DNA from: Candidatus Aenigmatarchaeota archaeon
GTDB lineage: Archaea; Aenigmatarchaeota; Aenigmatarchaeia; Aenigmatarchaeales; Aenigmatarchaeaceae
DNA length: 15,386 bases
Direction: 5' to 3'
Assembly: GCA_011773475.1 (NCBI GenBank)
Contig: WVXN01000020.1
Location: forward strand, 18,867 to 34,252
The translations under genes and the position numbers were made by a program. Positions 5,182 to 11,084 of the stretch are shown one piece after another. A model generated the notes under the pieces. That model was not told the origin of the DNA, did no database searches, and saw only the letters and a list, made by a program, of their open reading frames with translations. How positions within the stretch are numbered: position 1 is the stretch's first letter; every line of letters starts with the position of its first letter.

Positions 5182-5667
5182 TCAAACTCCTCTTTTATAA
5201 AGATTTATTGCAGTTTCTATTGATTTTTTAGCATGCTCGACATCAAAAACATATTCAACTTTTGATTCCTTAAATATTTCTAAAAAGTTTTTTAGTTGTT
5301 CCAAATTCTCTATTTGTGTTATATTATTTATCTGATCAAAGCTCTTATCTGAGATTGGAACTGCAATCAAAACATCGTCTGGAACATTTCCTTTTAGTCT
5401 TATAACTCCTATTGGCTTTGCAGGCACAACAATTCCTTGCTCGATTTGATTTGAGGTTAAGACTAAAACATCTAGAGGTCTTGCATCAATATGATGTGTT
5501 TTAGGAATAAAACCATAACCCCCTGGGAATGGTACTTCTAAAACTTTTTTCAAAATAAAAGTCTCTGTCTTATTATCATATTCATAAAAATCCTTGGTTC
5601 CTTTTATGCAGTTTATAAAAACATTTACACCTTCTGTTCCTCCGGGCTCTATTTTTGAAATATCCAT
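5182..5667 (-). CDS. Family I inorganic pyrophosphatase-like protein with eroded active site, 161 aa
   Basis: The fold is recognisable by VFINCIKGTKDFYEYD, the P-G-G-Y-G-F-I-P stretch, DARPLDVLVL and the PIGVI...DDVLIAVPIS stretch, at the usual length for soluble PPases. Hand alignment to E. coli Ppa suggests many catalytic positions are lost: E20 to N19, K29 to F27, R43 to K41, Y51 to F47, D67 to R63, D97/E98 to Lys/Gly, and K104 to Val99. E31 (E29), Y55 (Y51), D65 (D61), D70 (D66), one Asp at 97/98 and K142 (K133) remain. Ordinary Mg-dependent PPi hydrolysis is therefore doubtful; a regulatory or PPi-binding role is possible. It heads the operon with rpo7 and spt4, and lies next to the membrane pyrophosphatase gene. 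A TATA-like box at 5691-5700 predicts a leaderless mRNA. Confidence 0.85.
   Translation of the reverse strand: MDISKIEPGGTEGVNVFINCIKGTKDFYEYDNKTETFILKKVLEVPFPGGYGFIPKTHHIDARPLDVLVLTSNQIEQGIVVPAKPIGVIRLKGNVPDDVLIAVPISDKSFDQINNITQIENLEQLKNFLEIFKESKVEYVFDVEHAKKSIETAINLYKRGV
5187..5192 (-). promoter_or_regulatory. Ribosome binding site deciding the rpo7 start
   Basis: GAGGAG on the minus strand, inside the last codons of the PPase-like gene. It is 10 nt from the ATG at 5176 but only one base from the alternative TTG at 5185, which favours the ATG. Confidence 0.6.
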
Positions 5668-5690
5668 ATTACCACAATTAAAATAAGCAA

Positions 5691-5700
5691 TATTTATATT
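5691..5700 (-). promoter_or_regulatory. TATA-like box for the PPase-like/rpo7/spt4 operon
   Basis: AATATAAATA on the minus strand, centred about 28 nt upstream of the ATG at 5667, in the 58-nt spacer after the membrane pyrophosphatase gene. Confidence 0.55.
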
Positions 5701-5725
5701 TAATCATAAGTTTAAAAATCTATTT

Positions 5726-7753
5726 CTAGCGAATCAAAGCGTATTTAACTATCAAAGGAGCAAACAATGAAGCTACTAAAGACATAACAACAAGCAAAGT
5801 ATCAAGAGATGGACCAGCTGTATCTTTGAAAGGATCACCAACAGTATCTCCTATAACAGCAGCCTTGTGAGCATCAGAACCCTTTCCTCCAAAATTTCCT
5901 TCTTCTATATACTTTTTAGCATTATCCCATAAACCGCCAGAATTAGCCATAAACAATGCAAATATCAGACCTGACAAAATACTTCCTGCTAAAAATCCTC
6001 CTAAAGCTTCTACACCGAGAACAAAACCTACAATAAGAGGAACTATGACTGCTAGAACACTTGGAAGAATTAATTCTTTTAGAGCTCCTTTAGTTGCAAT
6101 ATCAACACATTTAGCATAATCTGGCTTAGTTTTTCCTTTTATCAATCCTGGTATTTCTTTGAATTGTCTTCTAACTTCATTTATCATTCTAAATGCATTT
6201 TTACCAACACCTAAAATTGTTAATGCTGAAAATAAGGGTGGTATTGCAATTCCAATCAAAGCTCCTGCTAAAACAAAGGGATTCATAATATCAATAGTTT
6301 TAATTCCAACAATCTCAGTGTAAGCTACGAGTAAAGCAATAACACTTATACCTGCTGCACCAATTGCAAATCCTTTAGTTATAGCTTTGGCAGTGTTTCC
6401 GGCTGCATCCAGCTTATCAGCAATTTGTATAACTTTTTTACCTAACCTTGATTGTTCAGCAATTCCTTTTGCATTATCAACTATAGGACCATAGGCATCA
6501 GCTGAAACAATCATTCCAGTTATAGAAAGCATACCAATTGCAGACATAGCAATACCAAATATTCCAGCAAAATGATATGATATCACTGTTGCAACACCTA
6601 TTCCGATCAAAGGTGGTAGAATACTAATTGAACCATAAGAAAACCCAGTTAAAATGTTTATTGCTGCTCCTGTTTTTGATACTTCAGCAGTTCTCAAAGC
6701 TGGTGTTCTGTCTATTGATGTGTAATAATCTGAGGTTATTCCAATAACAATTCCTGCTACTAAACCAGAAATTATAGCATAAAAGATTCCCATATCAAGA
6801 GCTAACAAATAAACTATCAGAAATGAAAATAATGCAAACAAAAAACAAGTTATATAAGTACCATTGTTAAGAGCTTTGCCAGGACTTCCTTTTTTCTTTG
6901 CTTTAACAAAAAAAGTTCCTATTACAGAAGCAATAATACCTGCTGCTGAAAATACTAAAGGAAGTAAAGCTCCTAATTCCATTGTAACTGCTCCTATTAT
7001 CATGGCAGCTACAACACTAGCAACATAAGAATCAAATAAGTCTGCTCCCATCCCCGCCACATCTCCAACATTGTCTCCAACATTATCAGCAATAACAGCA
7101 GGATTTCTCGGATCATCTTCAGGAATATTCATCTCAACTTTTCCGACTAAATCAGCTCCGATATCAGCTGTTTTTGTATAAATTCCTCCACCTGCTTTTG
7201 CAAACAAAGCTACTAAGCTTGCACCAAAACTAAATCCTAAAACAATTTCTGGATCAGGGAAAAAATAATAAACAGCACTTAGTCCTGCTACAGCCAAACC
7301 AACAATTGCCAAGCCTGTGACTGCTCCACCGTAGAACCCAATGGGAAATGCTCTTTTTAATCCTCTTCTAGCAGCATTGGCTGTTCTAACATTTGCTTTT
7401 AATGCAATATCCATTCCTAAGAAACCTGCAAAAGCAGAACATAACGAGCCAATAACATAGGCAATAGACGTTTCGGGACCAATGAAGAAATATAATATTA
7501 CAGTCAAAATTATAACAAAAACTATGAGTGTTGTATACTGTCTCTTTAAAAAAGCTATAGCACCTTCTTTTATTGCATCTGAAATTTCTTTCATTTTAGA
7601 AGTTCCAACTTTTTGTTTACTTACATAAATGTAGAAATAAACTGCAACTATTATCGAAATCAGGCCTGTTATGAATGAAATTAATAATAAAATATTATTG
7701 GCTATTAAATATTCATGGAAGATACGGATGCCAACAAAGGGGTCAAGGTCCAT
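5726..7753 (-). CDS. hppA: Membrane-bound proton-translocating pyrophosphatase, K+-independent type, 675 aa
   Basis: Couples PPi hydrolysis to ion pumping across the cytoplasmic membrane. Canonical motifs are intact: GGGIYTKTADIGADLVGKVE (188-207), EDDPRNPAVIADNVGDNVGD (212-231), SADAYGPIVDNAKG (about 417-430), GGLWDNAKKYIEEG and GSDAHKAAVIGDTVGDPFKDT near the C-terminus. The segment GNTAKAIT (452-459) places Lys at 456 and Thr at 459, the signature of K+-independent enzymes, which pump protons; K+-dependent ones have Ala there. The length suits the usual 16-helix protein. The ATG at 7753 has GTGAT three nt upstream, containing the stop of the PIN gene. A palindromic TATA stretch at 7786-7799 inside the PIN gene may give it a separate promoter. 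It would conserve energy from PPi released by biosynthesis. Confidence 0.97.
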   Translation of the reverse strand: MDLDPFVGIRIFHEYLIANNILLLISFITGLISIIVAVYFYIYVSKQKVGTSKMKEISDAIKEGAIAFLKRQYTTLIVFVIILTVILYFFIGPETSIAYVIGSLCSAFAGFLGMDIALKANVRTANAARRGLKRAFPIGFYGGAVTGLAIVGLAVAGLSAVYYFFPDPEIVLGFSFGASLVALFAKAGGGIYTKTADIGADLVGKVEMNIPEDDPRNPAVIADNVGDNVGDVAGMGADLFDSYVASVVAAMIIGAVTMELGALLPLVFSAAGIIASVIGTFFVKAKKKGSPGKALNNGTYITCFLFALFSFLIVYLLALDMGIFYAIISGLVAGIVIGITSDYYTSIDRTPALRTAEVSKTGAAINILTGFSYGSISILPPLIGIGVATVISYHFAGIFGIAMSAIGMLSITGMIVSADAYGPIVDNAKGIAEQSRLGKKVIQIADKLDAAGNTAKAITKGFAIGAAGISVIALLVAYTEIVGIKTIDIMNPFVLAGALIGIAIPPLFSALTILGVGKNAFRMINEVRRQFKEIPGLIKGKTKPDYAKCVDIATKGALKELILPSVLAVIVPLIVGFVLGVEALGGFLAGSILSGLIFALFMANSGGLWDNAKKYIEEGNFGGKGSDAHKAAVIGDTVGDPFKDTAGPSLDTLLVVMSLVASLFAPLIVKYALIR

Positions 7754-7756
7754 TTC

Positions 7757-7761
7757 ATCAC
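7757..7761 (-). promoter_or_regulatory. Stop-embedding ribosome binding site of hppA
   Basis: GTGAT three nt before the hppA ATG; its TGA (7758-7760) is the stop codon of the PIN gene. Same arrangement as at spt4. Confidence 0.65.
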
Positions 7762-8117
7762 TCTGATACCAAATATTTTTTCTGTCTTATATATATAAGC
7801 TTTGCGTTCGTTTTCTTTAACTTATTTTTCAAGACTTTATCATGAGTAGCTATAACGTATCCTTTTTTCGAATATGAGACTAAAGCCTCGTCAGTATTTT
7901 TTTCTTTTGATTTTAATACTTTAATTTTGTTTCTATTAATAAAATCTAAAGCTAATTTTGCAAGTGTAGACTCCTTAGTTCCTCTTTCCATCACTTTTTC
8001 AATTTCAAATACTACTGAATCTAAAACAAAGAGCTTATCTCCCCTTAATTCAGATTTTAAATCAATCTTAAATCTTATACAGTCTATCAAAAAGTTGGTG
8101 TCTAAAATAATTTTCAT
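7758..8117 (-). CDS. PIN-domain ribonuclease-like protein, 119 aa
   Basis: PIN-fold metal-dependent RNase candidate resembling archaeal Fcf1/Utp24- or VapC9-like proteins. The start MKIILDTNFLIDC gives D6. The next acidic positions are E38/E40 in VVFEIEKV, D76/E77 in NTDEALVSY, and D93 in ATHDKVLKNKL. These fit the four-acid PIN site. The ending AKLIYIRQKKYLV is typical of the archaeal Fcf1-like group, which suggests rRNA processing rather than a toxin. No antitoxin gene is adjacent: the divergent neighbour encodes a TatD-like enzyme and the downstream one the H+-PPase, only 4 nt away. Substrate is unknown. Confidence 0.85.
   Translation of the reverse strand: MKIILDTNFLIDCIRFKIDLKSELRGDKLFVLDSVVFEIEKVMERGTKESTLAKLALDFINRNKIKVLKSKEKNTDEALVSYSKKGYVIATHDKVLKNKLKKTNAKLIYIRQKKYLVSE
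7786..7799 (-). promoter_or_regulatory. Palindromic TATA stretch, possible internal hppA promoter
   Basis: cttatatatataag is a perfect 14-bp palindrome in the last codons of the PIN gene. It is centred about 39 nt before the hppA ATG, so transcription would begin about 12 nt upstream of it with the GTGAT ribosome site inside the leader. Confidence 0.4.
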
Positions 8118-8152
8118 AAATTATTAATAAGTTTCTGAATAAATAAGTTAAC
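8118..8152. promoter_or_regulatory. Divergent promoter region PIN / TatD
   Basis: A 35-nt spacer between two divergent ATGs, nearly all A+T. aaattattaataag (about 8118-8131) fits the plus-strand TatD gene, and TTATTTATT (about 8139-8147, minus) fits the PIN gene. Both transcripts would be almost leaderless. Confidence 0.4.
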
Positions 8153-8926
8153 ATGATTGACGTCCACTGCCATTTAGAACAAGAAGACTATGAAAAAGAT
8201 AGAGACGAAATAATAAGGAAGTGCAAAGAAGAATTAAAAGCTGTTATAACTTCTTGTGCTCACCCAAGAGACTTTGAATTAACAATGAGGATGGTTGAAA
8301 ATCATAAAAACTTTGTTTTTGCGACTTGTGGAATTCATCCAGAATATATAAAAGAAATCTCTGAAAAAACAAAAGATGATTTTTTAGAATTAATAACTGA
8401 AAACAAAGAAAAGATAGTTGCAATAGGTGAGACTGGTTTAGATTATTGGTGGATAAAAGAAATTGAATGGCAAGAAAAACAAAAACAACTATTTATCCAA
8501 TTAATAGAAGTTGCAAAAGAATTAAACAAACCTTTGGTAATCCATTGTAGAGATGCATTTGAAGACACAATAAAAATTCTTGAGCAAGAAGATGCAAAAC
8601 AAGTTATGCTTCATATGTGGGGAGGTCATAAATTTTTAAAAAGAGTTTTAGAAAACGGTTATTTCATTTCTATGAATACAATAATTTTGAGAAGCAAAGG
8701 TTATAGGAAAGTTATAAGGGACTGTCCTTTAGATAGATTAATGTTAGAGACTGATGCTCCTTGGTTAGCTCCTAAAAAACTTATAGAAAAAGTAGAAGCT
8801 AGAAATGACCCTACTTCTATTAAGGTTGTAGCTGAAAAAATGGCTGATATTAAAAAAACTAGCTTTGAAGAAATTTGGAGCAAATGCGGAGAGAATGCTA
8901 TCGAGTTTTTTAGGTTAAATTTATAA
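8153..8926 (+). CDS. TatD-family metal-dependent hydrolase/deoxyribonuclease, 257 aa
   Basis: TIM-barrel amidohydrolase-superfamily enzyme; TatD proteins are Mg2+-dependent 3'-5' DNases and repair-type nucleases. Metal ligands are all in place: H5-x-H7 in DVHCH, E93 in IGETGLDY, H131 in VIHCRDA, H154 in MLHMWGG and D201 in LETDAPW, followed by the ARNDP loop near 216-220. GIHPEY at 60-65 is the usual second strand. Length (257) is normal and no signal peptide is present. The gene starts at the ATG at 8153 with no ribosome site, and a TATA-like stretch lies 25-30 nt upstream, so it is leaderless. A perfect hairpin overlaps its stop codon. It stands alone, divergent from the PIN gene. Confidence 0.93.
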   Translation: MIDVHCHLEQEDYEKDRDEIIRKCKEELKAVITSCAHPRDFELTMRMVENHKNFVFATCGIHPEYIKEISEKTKDDFLELITENKEKIVAIGETGLDYWWIKEIEWQEKQKQLFIQLIEVAKELNKPLVIHCRDAFEDTIKILEQEDAKQVMLHMWGGHKFLKRVLENGYFISMNTIILRSKGYRKVIRDCPLDRLMLETDAPWLAPKKLIEKVEARNDPTSIKVVAEKMADIKKTSFEEIWSKCGENAIEFFRLNL

Positions 8927-8944
8927 ATATAACAGTGTTATATT
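8926..8944. repeat. Perfect 8-bp inverted repeat at the tatD stop
   Basis: Arms AATATAAC (8926-8933) and GTTATATT (8937-8944) with the 3-nt loop AGT, starting on the last base of the tatD TAA and ending just upstream of the TATA-like box of the next gene. It could be a 3' mRNA hairpin or an operator for the downstream promoter. Confidence 0.6.
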
Positions 8945-8951
8945 CTATTTA

Positions 8952-8963
8952 CTTTTAAATAAG
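8952..8963 (+). promoter_or_regulatory. TATA-like box for the NYN-domain gene
   Basis: cttttaaataag, about 36 nt before the ATG at 8994. Predicted leader about 10 nt, including GTGAG three nt before the ATG (8986-8990). Confidence 0.5.
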
Positions 8964-8993
8964 AATATGACCAAAGTATATTAGAGTGAGAAC

Positions 8994-9473
8994 ATGGTCT
9001 TACAAGGTGTTAAATCTAGTCTAGGAAAAATAAGAAAAAGATTTGGAGAAAAGCCAAAACTAGCCTTTTTTGTAGACGGACCAAACATGATTAGAAAAGA
9101 ATTTAATCTAGACTTAAAAGATCTAAGAAAAAGAGTAGAAAAATATGGAAGGATTATAATTGGAAAGGTTTTTCTAAACCAATTTGCATCAGAAAAATTA
9201 ATAGAAGCTGTTGCTAATGAAGGATTTGAAAATATTATAGCTTTGGGAGATCCGGAACAAAAAACAGATGTAGACGTTTCAATATGTGTTCATGCAATGG
9301 AAGCAATTTACAATCCTGATATTGAGGTTATAGCCCTAGCATCAAGAGATGCAGACTTCTTGCCCCTGATCCAAAAAGCAAAGGAAAATGGTAAAATAAC
9401 TGTTCTAGTCACTGTCGAGTCTGGACTAGCTGTTTCTTTAAAACATGCCTCAGACTTTGTTGAATTGTTATAA
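8994..9473 (+). CDS. NYN-domain (LabA/DUF88-like) putative nuclease, 159 aa
   Basis: Member of the archaeal NYN group, a PIN-like fold related to LabA/DUF88 (TIGR00288-type). FFVDGPNM carries D28 and N31, GDPEQKTDVDVSICVHAME carries D92 and D94, and LASRDADFLPLIQKAKENGK carries D119 and D121. This is the complete acidic set expected for a metal-dependent RNase. The ending SGLAVSLKHASDFVELL is typical. The N-terminal 20 residues are basic (KSSLGKIRKRFGEKP) and may contact RNA. Target and role are unknown; RNA processing or turnover is the likely area. It has its own promoter and a good GTGAG ribosome site, and is followed after 22 nt by the pilin-like gene. Confidence 0.88.
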   Translation: MVLQGVKSSLGKIRKRFGEKPKLAFFVDGPNMIRKEFNLDLKDLRKRVEKYGRIIIGKVFLNQFASEKLIEAVANEGFENIIALGDPEQKTDVDVSICVHAMEAIYNPDIEVIALASRDADFLPLIQKAKENGKITVLVTVESGLAVSLKHASDFVELL

Positions 9474-9480
9474 TTTATAA
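9468..9480 (+). promoter_or_regulatory. TATA-like box for the pilin-like gene
   Basis: ttataatttataa overlaps the stop codon of the NYN gene and is centred about 22 nt before the ATG at 9496. This would yield a leaderless mRNA. Confidence 0.45.
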
Positions 9481-9495
9481 TGAGAAATATTATAT

Positions 9496-9999
9496 ATGAG
9501 AGGTAGTGCTGTAAATCTAATGTTAATAGTAGTTATTATTGTGCTAATAACAGCTGTTGTTGTATCATGGACTGTTATGAACACCATGGGTTTTTTTGAA
9601 ATGAATGAAATTAATGCAGTTAAACAAGAATTTGAAAAATGTAATGATAAAATAATTGAAACTGCGAGAACTGCTTTATCTAATAAGTGTATCTTCTCTG
9701 CTGAGAAAGGAGAAATTACTGGAACTATTAATGAAATAATATATCAGATAGTGAGTCGTGTAAAAGTTTGTGATGAAACACCTTGGGTTTTGATAAATCC
9801 TGAAAAGAACACTTGGCAGAAATGTGATTTTTCTGGTAGAGAAAACATATTTAGCTTAAAATGGAATCACACAGAAATAAAATTCGAATTTGAAAGAATG
9901 GGAAACATAGAAATATTGGGACAGACTGGTAGTATTGTTGAAATGGGTAGGAAAAGCATGAGTGAAGATCAAATAAACTTATTATTAAGAATTTACTAA
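9496..9999 (+). CDS. Single-helix, pilin-like surface protein, 167 aa
   Basis: No sequence family recognised. MRG is followed by a 20-residue hydrophobic helix (about 8-28), then a polar domain (30-167) that should lie outside. It contains four cysteines (C49, C65, C92, C110), enough for two disulfides, and an N-x-T sequon at NHTE. Architecture is that of archaeal type IV pilin-like proteins. An R-G site precedes the hydrophobic stretch as in class III signal peptides, but the pre-sequence would be only three residues, unusually short, so it may simply be a membrane-anchored protein. Its TAA overlaps the TAG of the convergent aRF1 gene in the bases 9996-9999. Confidence 0.7.
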   Translation: MRGSAVNLMLIVVIIVLITAVVVSWTVMNTMGFFEMNEINAVKQEFEKCNDKIIETARTALSNKCIFSAEKGEITGTINEIIYQIVSRVKVCDETPWVLINPEKNTWQKCDFSGRENIFSLKWNHTEIKFEFERMGNIEILGQTGSIVEMGRKSMSEDQINLLLRIY

Positions 10000-11075
10000 T
10001 ACAATTTCCATCTCAATATAGCGGCTATGCCTCCAAGCTGATATAATTGTTTGCCTTCTCTTGTGTCTCTTGATATTATCTCAACTTTTGTATTGTACTC
10101 CTTTGCTTTTTCAACAAGAGCTTCTGTTTCTAAACCTTCTGAAACTAGAATAATGTCAACAGCACTCATTTCTAATGATTTCATAACCTTTTCTTTTCCA
10201 TAAGTGACGAGACCACTTTCTTTTCTTAGTTCCTCAAAGAATTTTTGTAATAAAGCTTTTTCTTTGGCAATAGCTGCTTCTGCAAGAATATCTTGTGATC
10301 TCTGAACTACTTCTTCTAAGCCTTGCTCATCGGTATAACCTGTATTTTTAACACCTATAACTTGTTTTTTCATATCGGTTTCTAGGTAGTCTCTTTCAAA
10401 AAAATCATTTTTAGCAGGACCTGGTCCTCCAATTATTATGCCTTTAAGATCAAATTTAGAAAATAGTTCTTTAGCATTTTCTGCAATGCTCTTGTACCAA
10501 TCGTTTATTAAACCTGCTCTTATTCTTTGATATCTCATTTGTGACTGGCCACCTTTGATTGTTTTGCCAGGAACTATTGATGCTTTTTTTCTTAAAATCT
10601 CAATCTTCTTTCCTTTTAACAGAGCTATTGTAACTTCTCTATTATCCATAACTATCAGACCGTATAATTCTCTCTCAGCAACCATATCTTCCAAAGGTTC
10701 TAATTCAAACTTCTTGTCACAATGATATTTTTTAACTCCTAATGGTTCAGGCGGGTGAATAAGCCAAACTCTTATATCAGATTCTCCTTCAGTTTCAGAA
10801 ACGTTTCCTGCAAAAATAACAAGACCCTTCTCAGGTGTTTTTTTAAAGAACTTTAGTTCCTGGAGTATTTTATCTATGGCTCCTAAAACATTGTTTCTAA
10901 CAGTTTTGTTTTTCACATTTTCAGTTAAAGTATATTCTTGTCTAAGCATGTTAACCATTTCCTGGAGATTGTAACCTTTAGAAATGTAAACACTAACCAA
11001 TTCTGTGTGTCTTCCTTTGATTTCTTCTAATTCTTTCAAAATTTTTCTTAACTTATAGATTGCTTCTTCTACCAT
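9996..11075 (-). CDS. prf1: Peptide chain release factor aRF1, 359 aa
   Basis: Archaeal class I release factor that reads all stop codons and triggers peptidyl-tRNA hydrolysis. Domain 1 holds GRHTELVSVYI (21-31) and a variant of the stop-decoding loop: instead of NIKS it reads N53-V-K-N56 in YTLTENVKNKTVR. The Y-x-C-x3-F element is intact (Y117, C119, F123). The catalytic GGQ is at 175-177 in KGGQSQMRYQRIR. The C-terminal domain contacts aIF5B/ABCE1-type partners. I start at the ATG at 11075: GTGAT at 11080-11084 is its ribosome site, although the GTG at 11084 is in frame and would add three residues. The gene follows valS by 9 nt in one operon. It ends in TAG. Confidence 0.95.
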   Translation of the reverse strand: MVEEAIYKLRKILKELEEIKGRHTELVSVYISKGYNLQEMVNMLRQEYTLTENVKNKTVRNNVLGAIDKILQELKFFKKTPEKGLVIFAGNVSETEGESDIRVWLIHPPEPLGVKKYHCDKKFELEPLEDMVAERELYGLIVMDNREVTIALLKGKKIEILRKKASIVPGKTIKGGQSQMRYQRIRAGLINDWYKSIAENAKELFSKFDLKGIIIGGPGPAKNDFFERDYLETDMKKQVIGVKNTGYTDEQGLEEVVQRSQDILAEAAIAKEKALLQKFFEELRKESGLVTYGKEKVMKSLEMSAVDIILVSEGLETEALVEKAKEYNTKVEIISRDTREGKQLYQLGGIAAILRWKLY

Positions 11076-11079
11076 AGAT

Positions 11080-11084
11080 ATCAC
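11080..11084 (-). promoter_or_regulatory. Ribosome binding site deciding the aRF1 start
   Basis: GTGAT four nt before the ATG at 11075. With this spacing its GTG is in frame and can be mistaken for the start codon. Confidence 0.65.

Noticed and set aside
5174..5185. TTG at 5185 as the rpo7 start
   Set aside because: It overlaps the preceding stop and lies against the GAGGAG site; the family begins Met-Tyr, matching the ATG at 5176.
7758..8117. VapBC-type toxin-antitoxin module
   Set aside because: The PIN protein has no small antitoxin gene next to it, and its sequence is closer to the archaeal Fcf1-like group.
5726..11075. Stop-codon reassignment suggested by the altered aRF1 loop
   Set aside because: TAG ends hppA and aRF1, and TGA ends rpo7, the PIN gene and others, at normal family lengths with no in-frame TAG or TGA inside conserved proteins.
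11076..11084. GTG at 11084 as the aRF1 start
   Set aside because: The GTG belongs to the GTGAT ribosome site four nt before a good ATG; the same reasoning rejects the GTG at 14425.
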